64,000 nt of DNA from Flavobacterium degerlachei (GCF_900106645.1 NZ_FNMV01000006.1:1-64000); one strand, 5' to 3'; numbered from the stretch's first letter, positions 1-8,634 are shown. The notes: generated by a model from the sequence alone, not told the origin. A program made the numbers and translations.

Positions 1-60
1 TAAAGAACTTATTCGTTGTTGCGGGTGCAAAAGTACCACCTTTATTGACTAATTCAAGCT
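1..60 (-). promoter_or_regulatory. Probable rRNA-operon promoter and boxA-like leader leaving the left edge
   Basis: On the minus strand a TTG (57-55) is followed after 19 nt by TACTTTTG (35-28), which fits the Flavobacterium consensus TTG-N17-23-TAnnTTTG. The transcript would start near position 21 and run off the window. Its last visible bases are GTTCTTTA (8-1), which resembles the boxA antitermination element of rRNA leaders. No rRNA is inside the window, so the operon identity is inferred from this arrangement and from the absence of any start codon. Confidence 0.5.
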
Positions 61-203
61 TTTTATTCGCCTTTTTTTGATGTTTTCTTAACTTTCGCTT
101 TAAGCTACTGAAAACCCGTGATTTGAAAGGTGTTTTTTTCCTCCCCTACCAATAGCTATCAGGACTATCCTATAAAAACAAAGACTTTGTGGAAGTAGCT
201 TGA

Positions 204-305
204 CTATAAACCCTGTATTAAATCAATAATTTCCTCACTCCAATCCCGAAGCGCCGGGAACGAATTCCCTAAAAACTCCCAGTTATTCAAGAATTCCCGA
301 AGCCT
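204..305 (-). pseudogene. Possible C-terminal remnant of an unidentified protein
   Basis: The minus strand has 33 sense codons ending in TAG at 204-206, and TAA lies immediately upstream at 306-308. There is no usable ATG. The reading includes NNWEFLGNSFPALRDW and has a protein-like composition with several Trp, Leu and Glu residues. It could be the tail of a decayed gene, possibly a transposase, or chance. No family was recognised. Confidence 0.2.
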
Positions 306-320
306 TTATAGCAAATAACA

Positions 321-351
321 AAGCTTCCTGCCTTTGAAAGACAGGAAGCTT
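321..351. terminator. Hairpin, possible terminator
   Basis: AAGCTTCCTG (321-330) pairs perfectly with CAGGAAGCTT (342-351), and the loop itself can pair CTTT with GAAAG. The U-run is short on both strands, so intrinsic termination is plausible but not certain. It lies downstream of the minus-strand permease gene. Confidence 0.4.
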
Positions 352-445
352 TATGAATATTGCTGTAATTTTAAATTTACTACCATATAACAAGGACGCT
401 TTCTTGTCAATTAAAAACAAAAACAACTTTTTGAAAGCGACTCCC

Positions 446-526
446 TAGCCCTGATAGCAACGAAAATCCTTATATGCCGGCGTTCGGCATATAAGATTGT
501 AGTGAATAGCAGGAAATAGCTCCTAA
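446..526 (+). repeat. TAGCCCTGATAG repeat element, copy A
   Basis: The left flank TAGCCCTGATAGCAACGAAA runs into AATCCTT. A central hairpin follows (TATATGCCG/CGGCATATA), then AAGATTGTAGTGAATAGCAG and GAAATAGCTCCTAA. Copies B (14120-14210), C (21676-21750, degenerate) and D (48609-48686) share the flanks but have different hairpins. The outer pairing CCTG/CAGG here becomes CCCG/CGGG in copy B, a compensatory change that suggests a folded RNA or DNA. Confidence 0.7.
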
Positions 527-554
527 TTTAAAAGACAGAACGGCAATTTAATCT

Positions 555-1790
555 TTAATCAAAACGAATGGCTTTGACGGGTGAGATTTTAGTTATTATA
601 TAGGAAGGGATTAACAACACTAGGAAACACACGCTAATCGTTAGAAGGTTCAGTAATCCTATATATCCCCAATTAAGATATACTGGCGCCTCATTTACAT
701 AGTAATTTTCAGGATTGAGCTGTATTATTCCAAAATGCTGCTGAATTAATAAGATAGATATCCCAATAAGGTTTCCCCAGAATAATCCGCGAAGAATCAG
801 ATAGGACGCATTGTACAGAAATATTTTACGAATACTCCAGTTGTTTGCGCCTAGCGCCTTTAATATCCCAATCATTTGGGTACGTTCAAGAATGAGTACC
901 AGCAATGCCACCACCATGTTAATGGTTGCTACCAATATCATCACAATCAAAATGACTATAATATTGAAATCAAATAATTGAAGCCACTCAAATATATAAC
1001 TGTATTTTTCTATTATGGTTTTAGTGTCAAGCGTTGAACCCGTTTGTTGATAAACCTGATCTCCCACTGGCTTTATATCGTCAAAATCATCAACGAAAAC
1101 TTCGAAAGCCCCAACCTGATCGGGTTTCCATTTATTAATTCGTTGCATATGCCGGATATCTCCAATAATATACGTGGCATCAAATTCTTGAAAACCTGAA
1201 TTAAAAATCCCCATGATTTTAAACCTTCGAATATTAGGCAACTTATTCTGCCCCTCTTTCATAAAGAAGGTGTTAAATGCATCTCCTACTTTCAGCTTTA
1301 ATCTATTGGCGAGGAATTGAGAAATCAATACATCTTCATTTACTTTAGCTGAAAAATCAGGTAATTTCCCAGAAACAAGATAGTCCTCTATGTTTTTCCA
1401 CTGATAATCAGCACCAACACCCTTGAAAACAATTCCCTCAAAAGCGGTCTCTGTTCTTATAATTCCAGCTTTGCTTGCAATGGCCTGAATATGACTTACT
1501 CCGTCAACCGATTTAAACTTGGGATAAAAATCCTGATTTTTCGAAATTGGGACTAAAGTAACTTCTGATTGGTTATTGTCATAATTGGAAATAATGATAT
1601 GGCCATTAAATGCTGATATTTTTTCCCGTATCTTTTGTTGCAGCCCAATTCCTGTTGCTACCGAAACAATCATCATGATCATTCCTATGGCAATGGCTGA
1701 AATTGCAATTTTTATAATTGGTGCAGATATGCTACTTTTATAATCTTTAGCAGTTATTAGTCGTTTGGCTATGAAGTATTCTAAATTCAA
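555..1790 (-). CDS. ABC transporter permease, LolC/LolE or FtsX/MacB type
   Basis: This 411-residue membrane protein has the FtsX/LolE layout. A TM helix lies at about residues 22-48 and is followed by a large extracytoplasmic domain to about 270. Three C-terminal helices follow (about 277-300, 325-350 and 372-395), ending in the typical PSYIITKISPVKAIRFD tail. The helix-1 region and the LERTQMIGILKALGA coupling segment are characteristic. It probably pairs with an ATPase encoded elsewhere, for lipoprotein release or export. No ATPase gene is adjacent. A -7 element TATTTTTG (1823-1816) precedes it. The Lol-type role is inferred; the permease call is firm. Confidence 0.85.
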   Translation of the reverse strand: MNLEYFIAKRLITAKDYKSSISAPIIKIAISAIAIGMIMMIVSVATGIGLQQKIREKISAFNGHIIISNYDNNQSEVTLVPISKNQDFYPKFKSVDGVSHIQAIASKAGIIRTETAFEGIVFKGVGADYQWKNIEDYLVSGKLPDFSAKVNEDVLISQFLANRLKLKVGDAFNTFFMKEGQNKLPNIRRFKIMGIFNSGFQEFDATYIIGDIRHMQRINKWKPDQVGAFEVFVDDFDDIKPVGDQVYQQTGSTLDTKTIIEKYSYIFEWLQLFDFNIIVILIVMILVATINMVVALLVLILERTQMIGILKALGANNWSIRKIFLYNASYLILRGLFWGNLIGISILLIQQHFGIIQLNPENYYVNEAPVYLNWGYIGLLNLLTISVCFLVLLIPSYIITKISPVKAIRFD

Positions 1791-1815
1791 TTTTATTGAG
1801 TTTCTTATTTGGCTT

Positions 1816-1823
1816 CAAAAATA
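1816..1823 (-). promoter_or_regulatory. -7 promoter element of the permease gene
   Basis: The minus strand reads TATTTTTG, matching TAnnTTTG, about 26 nt upstream of the permease ATG. A good -33 TTG is not obvious. Confidence 0.45.
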
Positions 1824-1877
1824 CAGCTAAAACGCGAATTACACTAATTGACACTAATTTATTCTACACCAATAAAT

Positions 1878-3137
1878 ATGATTCTATTTATAAAAAAAAT
1901 CTCGTTTAAAATCATTCCGTTGACTCTTTTATTAGCTTGTTCTAGCATAACAGACAGAAACAACGTATCAAAGAAGAACTGGGCTCAAGATACTATTGCA
2001 ACTGCAGTTTACTCAAAAGAGGAATTAATAAAAAGCGAAAAAAACAACGCATTAACCACTAAAACTGGTGCAGATAATTTTGAAGCCTACTTACCTTTAT
2101 TACAAGATAAAAAAATTGGAATTGTAACGAACCAATCGGGGCTCTTATCAAACGGCATTCATATTGTCGATTTTCTTGTAGAAAAAAATATCGCAGTTCA
2201 AAAAATATTTGCACCAGAACATGGTTTTCGAGGGACTGCTGACGCAGGCGAGCATGTAGTTGATGGGAAAGACAGCACAACAGGACTTCATATCATATCA
2301 CTATATGGCGACAACAAAAAACCGAAGCAAGCACAATTAGCCGGAATCGACATTATGGTATTTGATCTGCAAGATGTAGGCGCCCGATTTTACACCTATA
2401 TTTCCTCTTTGCATTATGTAATGGAAGCTTGCGCCGAAAATAACATCCCACTAATTATTCTTGACAGGCCTAATCCTAATGGAAACATTATGGACGGCCC
2501 CATTTTAGAAAAGGAATATTCGAGTTTTGTAGGCATGCACCCAATTCCTATTTTACACGGTATGACTATAGGCGAATATGGACAAATGATTAATGGAGAA
2601 AAATGGTTGAAAAATAATATTCAATGTAAGTTAACAATTATCCCTTGCACTAATTACAACCGAGAAATGACTTATAGCCTCCCTGTGAAACCATCACCGA
2701 ATCTCCCGAATGATCAATCCATTAATCTATATGCAAGTTTATGCTTTTTTGAAGGAACCAATGTAAGTGTAGGCAGAGGAACGGAGAAACAATTTCAAAT
2801 TTACGGATCTCCTTACTTACCAAAAAGCAACTTTAGTTTCACACCAAAACCAAACGTAGGAGCACAAAACCCAGTTTATAATGGGGTCGAATGTTTTGGT
2901 GAAGACTTGTCGGCTATTGCCAAAGTAAACCAATTGGAATTAAAATGGCTGATTAACGCTTTTAAAACCACCAACGACAAATCAAAATTCTTTAACGCGT
3001 TTTTCACAAAACTAGCAGGAACTAAAAAACTTCAAGCCCAACTGGAAAATGGACTCCCTGAAGAAGAAATAAGAAAAAGCTGGGAAAAAGGATTAACCTC
3101 GTTTAAAGAAATGAGAACAAGATACTTGATATACTGA
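1878..3137 (+). CDS. DUF1343 / NamZ-type exo-beta-N-acetylmuramidase lipoprotein
   Basis: The protein has about 419 residues from the chosen ATG at 1878, because that start gives a clean lipoprotein signal (MILFIKKISFKIIPLTLLLAC). A 10-codon upstream extension to an ATG-like codon at 1848 is possible but would spoil the signal. The body carries the DUF1343 core: KIGIVTNQSG, FAPEHGFRG, DIMVFDLQDVGARFYTY, and LDRPNPNG. NamZ enzymes of this family release terminal MurNAc from peptidoglycan fragments, so a role in cell-wall recycling at the cell envelope is likely. It is transcribed alone, divergently from the permease. Confidence 0.85.
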   Translation: MILFIKKISFKIIPLTLLLACSSITDRNNVSKKNWAQDTIATAVYSKEELIKSEKNNALTTKTGADNFEAYLPLLQDKKIGIVTNQSGLLSNGIHIVDFLVEKNIAVQKIFAPEHGFRGTADAGEHVVDGKDSTTGLHIISLYGDNKKPKQAQLAGIDIMVFDLQDVGARFYTYISSLHYVMEACAENNIPLIILDRPNPNGNIMDGPILEKEYSSFVGMHPIPILHGMTIGEYGQMINGEKWLKNNIQCKLTIIPCTNYNREMTYSLPVKPSPNLPNDQSINLYASLCFFEGTNVSVGRGTEKQFQIYGSPYLPKSNFSFTPKPNVGAQNPVYNGVECFGEDLSAIAKVNQLELKWLINAFKTTNDKSKFFNAFFTKLAGTKKLQAQLENGLPEEEIRKSWEKGLTSFKEMRTRYLIY

Positions 3138-3176
3138 TTTGACTTCAACAGCCAAGAAGAAAGAAACAGCAACGTT

Positions 3177-3671
3177 CTACAACGGCAATTTCTTCTTCAT
3201 TTCTTCAACTATATTATAAGCTGCAGGGCAGATTGCAAGATTTTTTAAAGTTAAATCTGTAATTTGATTAAACTTCTTTCTGTCTGTGTGAGGAAATTCT
3301 CTACATGCTTTTGGTCGCACATCATAAATCATACATTCATTCTCATCATCTAGAAAAGTACAAGGAACACTTTGCAGCACATAATCCTTATCTTCATCAA
3401 TGCGCAAGTTTTGTTCGATAAACTGCTGTGGTTTTTGTTTCAAGTATTTTGATACGCGCTCGATGTCTGCTAATGTAAACAATGGTCCCGTTGTTTTACA
3501 ACAATTAGCACATTTTAAACAGTCCGTCTTCTTAAATTCAGCGTCATGTAAATCCTGCATCACATAATCTAAATTCTTAGGCGTTTTCTTTTTAAGCTTA
3601 TCGAAATACTTTTTGTTTTCTATATGCTTATCTTTGGCTTCTTTAGGAAGGTTGTTTAAAATGTGTTTCAA
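3177..3671 (-). CDS. YkgJ-family cysteine cluster protein (UPF0153)
   Basis: This 164-residue cytoplasmic protein has the family's metal-binding cysteine pattern: DCLKCANCCKTTGP near residue 55, then PCTFLDDENECMIYDVRP and a later RPKACREFP and CPAAYN. The family is predicted to bind zinc or an Fe-S cluster, with unknown function. No ATG fits the start. The reading begins at a TTG (3671) that is itself part of an AAACTTGAAAC repeat-like tract. The promoter TACTTTTG lies at 3703-3696. The start is therefore the least certain part of the call. Confidence 0.8.
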   Translation of the reverse strand: MKHILNNLPKEAKDKHIENKKYFDKLKKKTPKNLDYVMQDLHDAEFKKTDCLKCANCCKTTGPLFTLADIERVSKYLKQKPQQFIEQNLRIDEDKDYVLQSVPCTFLDDENECMIYDVRPKACREFPHTDRKKFNQITDLTLKNLAICPAAYNIVEEMKKKLPL

Positions 3672-3737
3672 GTTTAAAATTTAAAGTTGGAACCACAAAA
3701 GTAACAAACTTGTAACCTGAAACCTGAAACTTTAAAC
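3667..3737 (-). repeat. AAACTTT-type heptad tracts, inverted pair, upstream of and at the YkgJ start
   Basis: The plus strand reads CAAGTTTAAAATTTAAAG at 3669-3686 and CCTGAAACCTGAAACTTTAA at 3717-3736. These are degenerate heptads in opposite orientation, flanking the promoter. It is one of six such loci in the window, each at the 5' side of a minus-strand gene. Confidence 0.6.
3696..3703 (-). promoter_or_regulatory. -7 promoter element of the YkgJ-like gene
   Basis: The minus strand reads TACTTTTG, an exact TAnnTTTG match, about 25 nt upstream of the TTG start codon. Confidence 0.5.
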
Positions 3738-3744
3738 AAAAAAG

Positions 3745-4452
3745 ATGAAAGACCTTTTTGGCAAAGCCATCCTTGATTTTCAAACGAATAATTCTCCTGA
3801 AGACTTAATTACCGAAACTACAATTTCCGAAGAAGACGAAATGAGTGTAGCTTATCTATTCCGTTCCTATAGCGAAATGCCAAAAATGGAACAAAAAGCA
3901 CTTCAACTTGCCAAAGGCAGAGTACTGGACGTAGGTTGTGGCGCAGGAAGCCACAGTTTGACTTTACAAAATGAAAGAAATTTAGAAGTAACGGCAATCG
4001 ACATTTCTGCAAATGCAATTGCAGCTTGTACATTACGCGGAATAAATGACGCAAGAGTACAAGACGTTATGACCCTGGAAAACGAAAAATACGATACCAT
4101 CTTATTATTGATGAATGGTGCAGGTATGTGTGGAAAACTAAAAAACATTCCAAAATTCCTTTTAAAACTAAAATCGCTACTGAATCCTGGGGGACAAATT
4201 TTAATGGATAGTTCTGACATCATCTATATGTTTGACGACGACGAAGATGGCGGAAAGTGGATTCCATCTGACAATGCCTATTATGGCGAAGTTGTTTTCA
4301 ACATTGCTTACAAAGGCGAAAAAGAAAAACCTTTTGACTGGATGTATATTGATTACAACACCCTTCAGAACGCGGCGTTCGCCAATGACTTAAAATCAGA
4401 ATTGATTTTAGAAGGCGAGCATTATGATTATTTGGCAAAGCTTTCGATTTAG
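3745..4452 (+). CDS. Class I SAM-dependent methyltransferase
   Basis: The 235-residue protein has the class I methyltransferase fold. Motif I is VLDVGCGAGSHSL (about residues 54-66), then AIDIS (motif II), and a third-strand region LLLMNGAGMCG. It probably methylates a small molecule or macromolecule, but nothing in the sequence fixes the substrate. It is followed 39 nt downstream by the DinB/YfiT-like gene on the same strand, so the two may be co-transcribed. The ATG at 3745 is the first in frame and has an A-rich leader. Confidence 0.85.
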   Translation: MKDLFGKAILDFQTNNSPEDLITETTISEEDEMSVAYLFRSYSEMPKMEQKALQLAKGRVLDVGCGAGSHSLTLQNERNLEVTAIDISANAIAACTLRGINDARVQDVMTLENEKYDTILLLMNGAGMCGKLKNIPKFLLKLKSLLNPGGQILMDSSDIIYMFDDDEDGGKWIPSDNAYYGEVVFNIAYKGEKEKPFDWMYIDYNTLQNAAFANDLKSELILEGEHYDYLAKLSI

Positions 4453-4491
4453 AAGCAACCACAAAGACTTAAAAAAGTAAAGCAGCGATAA

Positions 4492-5034
4492 ATGGAAAAT
4501 CTAAATTTAGAAAAATTAAGCTATCCGATTGGAAAATTTACAGCTCCTAGAATTTATTCCAAAAATTACCTGTTAGAAAAAATAGCAGAAATAGCAGCTT
4601 TTCCAGAAATATTAAAAAAGGAAGTCGCACATTTAACAGCGTTACAACTTGACACATACTACCGTGAAGGTGGCTGGACGGTACGTCAACTAATTCATCA
4701 TTGCGCAGAAAGCCATATGAATTGCTATATAAGAATAAAATGGACTTTAACAGAAAACAAACCAGTCATAAAACAATATGATGAAAATTTGTGGTCTGAC
4801 CTAAACGATAGTCTAACAATGCCCATTGAACCCACTTTATCATTACTTGAGGGATTACACTTTAGACTGGCTTACATTATGAATAGTCTATCCGAAAAAG
4901 ATTTAGAAAAAAGCTTCATTCATCCTGAAAACGGAAATGAATTTGCGCTTAAAGAAATAATTGGAACGTATGCTTGGCATGGAAACCATCATTTAGCACA
5001 CATCACCGAATTAAAAAAAAGAAACAACTGGTAA
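4492..5034 (+). CDS. DinB/YfiT-superfamily putative metal-dependent hydrolase
   Basis: The 180-residue protein matches the YfiT (BstA-like) group of the DinB four-helix-bundle superfamily. It has the opening LSYPIGKFTAP, the GGWTVRQLIHHCAESHMN segment, and a late TYAWHGNHHLAHI segment. The three expected metal-ligand histidines are visible as H-C in LIHHCAESH and as the HGNHH cluster. Relatives include bacillithiol transferases; whether that activity applies here is inference. A strong terminator follows at 5061-5096. Confidence 0.8.
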   Translation: MENLNLEKLSYPIGKFTAPRIYSKNYLLEKIAEIAAFPEILKKEVAHLTALQLDTYYREGGWTVRQLIHHCAESHMNCYIRIKWTLTENKPVIKQYDENLWSDLNDSLTMPIEPTLSLLEGLHFRLAYIMNSLSEKDLEKSFIHPENGNEFALKEIIGTYAWHGNHHLAHITELKKRNNW

Positions 5035-5060
5035 AAAAAAATGCTTGATTGTATAATACT

Positions 5061-5096
5061 AAAAAAGCCAAACAACGACTATTGTTTGGCTTTTTT
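5061..5096. terminator. Intrinsic terminator between the convergent DinB-like gene and queE
   Basis: AAAAAAGCCAAACAA (5061-5075) pairs perfectly with TTGTTTGGCTTTTTT (5082-5096) around a 6-nt loop. It has T-runs in both orientations and so can serve both convergent genes. Confidence 0.9.
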
Positions 5097-5113
5097 ACGT
5101 ATTAATATTCCGA

Positions 5114-5746
5114 TTACGGTATATTTAGATATTTATGTGTTTGTAGTGATACTCTCCATTTTGGATTATTCATTACATAGTCCACTATTAGCGGCGTCAT
5201 TTCTTCTTTCTTGCTCCATTCTGGCTGAAGAAATAGAATTGCGTCGTCGTTCACCAACTCAGCTTGCTCTTCTGCAAAAATAAAATCATGCTTATTAAAA
5301 ATGATGACTTTCAGTTCATGCGCTTTGTCATAAACCGTTTTGGTAGGTAATTTATTTTTCTTTGGCGAAAGACAAATCCAATCCCATGTTCCGGTAAGAT
5401 CATAGGCTCCAGAAGTTTCAATATGAACCTTACGCTGATTATCCTTAAGCATTTGTGTTAGCAGAGTCATATCCCACATTAATGGTTCTCCTCCTGTCAC
5501 CACGACAGTTTCAGCATACTTACTTGCATTTGCTACAATTAAATCGACACTTGTAGGAGGATGCAAACTAGCATTCCAACTTTCTTTAACATCGCACCAA
5601 TGACAACCTACATCACAGCCACCTATCCTTACAAAATAAGCCGCAGTTCCCGTATGAAACCCTTCACCTTGAATTGTATAAAACTCCTCCATTAAGGGAA
5701 GCATCGCCCCTTTATTCACTTCTAACTGTACTTCTTTTGATAGCAT
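5114..5746 (-). CDS. queE: 7-carboxy-7-deazaguanine synthase
   Basis: This radical-SAM enzyme turns 6-carboxy-5,6,7,8-tetrahydropterin into 7-carboxy-7-deazaguanine, a step toward preQ0 and queuosine. The 210-residue length fits QueE. Near the N-terminus lie EEFYTIQGEGFHTG and the cluster motif CDVGCHWC (CX3CX2C), followed by WDM.. and VVVTGGEPLMW. It is single in its neighbourhood; queA, which acts later in the pathway, is in the same window at 21828-22877. The promoter TATATTTG is at 5772-5765. Confidence 0.93.
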   Translation of the reverse strand: MLSKEVQLEVNKGAMLPLMEEFYTIQGEGFHTGTAAYFVRIGGCDVGCHWCDVKESWNASLHPPTSVDLIVANASKYAETVVVTGGEPLMWDMTLLTQMLKDNQRKVHIETSGAYDLTGTWDWICLSPKKNKLPTKTVYDKAHELKVIIFNKHDFIFAEEQAELVNDDAILFLQPEWSKKEEMTPLIVDYVMNNPKWRVSLQTHKYLNIP

Positions 5747-5764
5747 TATTGTAATTTAAAGCTG

Positions 5765-5772
5765 CAAATATA
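5765..5772 (-). promoter_or_regulatory. -7 promoter element of queE
   Basis: The minus strand reads TATATTTG, an exact TAnnTTTG match, about 19 nt upstream of the queE ATG. Confidence 0.5.
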
Positions 5773-5941
5773 ACCAATTTGAAAGTGAGTAATTAAATTA
5801 TATGGAAATGCTTTCTAAAAAATACCTACAAAACTATCTGAATCCTACTTACTACTCTTCATATAGAAACAAAAAAAGAAGAGATAAAATCGACAAATCA
5901 ACTAGAAACCAACTTGTAATTTTTTATAAGTAAACAAAAAA

Positions 5942-5971
5942 AAAACCGATAGCGTTAAAGCTATCGGTTTT
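5942..5971 (-). terminator. Intrinsic terminator of the exbB-tonB-TPR operon
   Basis: AAAACCGATAGC (5942-5953) pairs perfectly with GCTATCGGTTTT (5960-5971) around a 6-nt loop. On the minus strand the hairpin is followed by a run of T, right after the stop of the TPR gene. Confidence 0.9.
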
Positions 5972-5991
5972 AATCTATTAAATAAATTATA

Positions 5992-7662
5992 TTATTTAAG
6001 CGTGTTCAAAGACTGTTTTGCGTATCCGTTTTCAGAATCTATTGCAAGTGTTTTATTAAAGAACTCAATAGCTTTTGCTTTATCTGTGTTAGCATAACCA
6101 GCAGCCATAGTGTTATAAGCTTCAATTAATTTAGTTTTCACTGCAGCTTTAGCCAATTCTTCTGCCCCTTTTTTAGTTACAATGTCAATATATTGTTGGT
6201 AATATTTAATCATCAACTCATCATTTCCAAGTAAACTATTAGTTCTTGCACGGTAAACATATACATCCTGAGTCGCTGGTGAAGCTTCAATTACATTTCC
6301 AAAAGCAATATCTGCTTTATTCAAAGCAATTGTATCTCTTACAGCACCGCTTTTTGTGTTATCAAAATACAAAGAGTTACCTAAATAGAAATTGTCAAGC
6401 AAATAGTTTTTAGATTCTTTGTAAGAAGTTGCAATTTCAAAGATAGCTGCTGCTTCTTTATACATTTTTTTCTCATAAAGATCTTTTCCAGCTTCGCTTA
6501 AGTCATTAGCGACAGCATTTTCCATGTCATATGCTTTCTTAACAAGAGCAATTCCTTTATTAAACAATACTGGTTCAGCAACTGTTGCGTCAGCACCCAT
6601 TGTTGATTTTTTAATATTTGATAAACCAAGATATAAATAATCAAGAGACATCACATTATTAGATGCATTTGAAGTATAGTCTTGTAATGCTTTAATAGCA
6701 ACATCCACATTATCATTAAAGTATGCAGAGTAACCTAAATAACGTAAAATCCTTGGATTTACATTGTCGATTTCCTTCATTTTATTAGCTTCAATTTCTA
6801 AAGCTTTATAATCATGAGCAACAATCAAGAAGTCAGCATGACGCATACGAGAAGCCAAAGAATAATCTGTTAGGCTCATGTATTTTTCATAATATGACAA
6901 TGCTTGTTTCATGTATTCATCATTTTTAGATGGTACATTAACTGCCCAGTAGTAATAAGTTTCTGCAAGCTCACGGTAAAGTGGTCCGTAGTTAGGATTA
7001 GTTGCGATTACATCATTGAATGCTTTTACAGCTTCAGTATATGCTTTAGCTCCTTTAAGCAAAACCCCTAATTGCATTTTTGCTCTAATTAAAGAATTGT
7101 CCGCTTGAAATGCATTACGGTATGCTGAATATGCTTCATTTTGGTTTTTATCACCATAATAAGCATCTCCTAAAGCAAGCAACACAATAGGTTCTTGGTT
7201 GTATTTTTCATTAACTCTTTTTAAAGTACTGATAGCAGCTTTGTAATCTGGTTTTTCAGCATTCATATATGCTTTAGCAACATATACAAACTCTTCAAAA
7301 TCTCTTCTACCCATTTCTTTAATAGCAACTTCAAATTTAGTTTTGGCAGCAGCTGAATTATTAGCGTTAAGATCTAATTGACCTAACCCAATATAATTAA
7401 AGTGCGCCTCATCCTTAGCCTTTACACCATTATCATAACTGATTTTTGCAGAATCCGCCACCTTTTGAGTAAGATAAACATTTCCTAAAAGGAAATAAGC
7501 AAGTCCTTTATCTGGATCTGATTTAATTATTGATTTTAACGTTGTTTTTGCATTTTGGAATTTTTCAGCGTCAATCTCTTTTTTTGCTTGATCGATATCT
7601 TGCGCATGACTTAACGTTACGGTAGCCAAAAAGGCAACACTTAAAATTTTAAATTTGTTCAT
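5992..7662 (-). CDS. Secreted tetratricopeptide repeat protein
   Basis: The protein has about 556 residues from the ATG at 7662 (an in-frame ATG at 7671 would add three). A signal peptide MNKFKILSVAFLATVTLSHA is followed by many degenerate TPR units, for example AKTTLKSIIKSDPDKGLAYF and AIEFFNKTLAIDSENGYAK near the C-terminus. It is likely a periplasmic or outer-membrane-associated scaffold. It is the last gene of the exbB-exbD-exbD-tonB-76aa-PstS-like series, so it may work with the Ton machinery. The binding partner is unknown. Confidence 0.85.
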   Translation of the reverse strand: MNKFKILSVAFLATVTLSHAQDIDQAKKEIDAEKFQNAKTTLKSIIKSDPDKGLAYFLLGNVYLTQKVADSAKISYDNGVKAKDEAHFNYIGLGQLDLNANNSAAAKTKFEVAIKEMGRRDFEEFVYVAKAYMNAEKPDYKAAISTLKRVNEKYNQEPIVLLALGDAYYGDKNQNEAYSAYRNAFQADNSLIRAKMQLGVLLKGAKAYTEAVKAFNDVIATNPNYGPLYRELAETYYYWAVNVPSKNDEYMKQALSYYEKYMSLTDYSLASRMRHADFLIVAHDYKALEIEANKMKEIDNVNPRILRYLGYSAYFNDNVDVAIKALQDYTSNASNNVMSLDYLYLGLSNIKKSTMGADATVAEPVLFNKGIALVKKAYDMENAVANDLSEAGKDLYEKKMYKEAAAIFEIATSYKESKNYLLDNFYLGNSLYFDNTKSGAVRDTIALNKADIAFGNVIEASPATQDVYVYRARTNSLLGNDELMIKYYQQYIDIVTKKGAEELAKAAVKTKLIEAYNTMAAGYANTDKAKAIEFFNKTLAIDSENGYAKQSLNTLK

Positions 7663-7701
7663 TTTTAACATTTTTTTATTTATTCATATTCATATTAATT
7701 A

Positions 7702-8631
7702 TCATTTTTTTTCTTCAATATTAATTGAATTTCTGATAATCATATTCCTTCCTGGCGTCCTAACTGGAAGTAAACCAGATTTTAAAATTATTCTTTGTCC
7801 TATATCCCCGGCAACAAATGAAGCGAACCCCATTCCTAATCCAGAGTATCCCTGACAGTTTATTATATACAAATCACGTGCCAAAGGATACTTTCCTTCT
7901 GCAATGTTATTTTGAGTAGGCGCAAAATACCCAATATTATTAAGACCTTTAACATTCAAAACGTTAATGTTTTTCATAAAATTTTTCATATTGGGCTTTG
8001 GTTGAGATAACCAATTGACTCCCAGCACACCAATCATTCCGTCATTTTCCGATACATATTTAATTACGTCTTCATTTGTTTTAAATGAAAAAACATCTTT
8101 TTCAGGCATTTCTTTGAGTCCTGCTAAATCATTAATATAACGTACTGTACTTGAATTAGGATTGTCAAAAACCAATCCTTTTACATTAGATTGTTCTTTA
8201 CCTTGTAGAAACCTGATTACGTCCTCTAAATCAATTAAAGTATCTTTTCTGCTTTTGTTTGAAATAAACGCAATCGCATCCGTTCCTATCTTAGTGGTTT
8301 TAGGAAGAATCTTTTTTGACTGAAAAACTTTCGTCTCTTCATCACTCAGTGGTCTACTCAAAACAGCAATAGAACTGGTATCATTAAGCATAGCGTTGAT
8401 CAATTCCCGTTCAGACTTTGCCACTAACGTAATTTTAGCATCGTACTTACTTTCAAAAATCTCTATCTGATCATCAATAATTGGTTTCAATGTTTCATCA
8501 ACGAGAATCGTTGTTTTACCCTTAAGAATTGTCTCATTAGCCTTCTTAGGAGAATCACCTTCTTTGCAAGCTATAACCATTGCAAACACTAAAGCGACAG
8601 CTAAATACGGATATTTCACGAAGTTTTTCAT
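7702..8631 (-). CDS. PstS-like substrate-binding lipoprotein
   Basis: This 309-residue lipoprotein (MKNFVKYPYLAVALVFAMVIAC, Cys22) has a PstS-like phosphate-binding domain. It shows the opening VDETLKPIIDDQIEIFESKYD, the LSRPLSDEE and DAIAFISNKSRKD segments, and LARDLYIINCQ near the end. Classic PstS works with PstCAB, but no permease genes are here. It lies 3 nt downstream of the small membrane gene in the TonB operon. A role in substrate delivery linked to TonB is inference; the fold call is reasonably firm. Confidence 0.75.
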   Translation of the reverse strand: MKNFVKYPYLAVALVFAMVIACKEGDSPKKANETILKGKTTILVDETLKPIIDDQIEIFESKYDAKITLVAKSERELINAMLNDTSSIAVLSRPLSDEETKVFQSKKILPKTTKIGTDAIAFISNKSRKDTLIDLEDVIRFLQGKEQSNVKGLVFDNPNSSTVRYINDLAGLKEMPEKDVFSFKTNEDVIKYVSENDGMIGVLGVNWLSQPKPNMKNFMKNINVLNVKGLNNIGYFAPTQNNIAEGKYPLARDLYIINCQGYSGLGMGFASFVAGDIGQRIILKSGLLPVRTPGRNMIIRNSINIEEKK

Positions 8632-8634
8632 AAT

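Larger units (their letters stand above)
1..554. other. Gene-free stretch: leader, coding remnant, hairpin and repeat copy
   Basis: No intact gene was found here. In order it holds the rRNA-type promoter (1-60), a 33-codon open stretch on the minus strand that reads like protein (204-305), a hairpin (321-351), and one copy of the TAGCCCTGATAG repeat (446-526). It separates the rRNA-like promoter from the 3' end of the ABC permease gene. Confidence 0.6.

Noticed and set aside
2059..2280. Minus-strand ORF within the NamZ gene
   Set aside because: It is a shadow reading of a well-supported gene, with no domain and no promoter.
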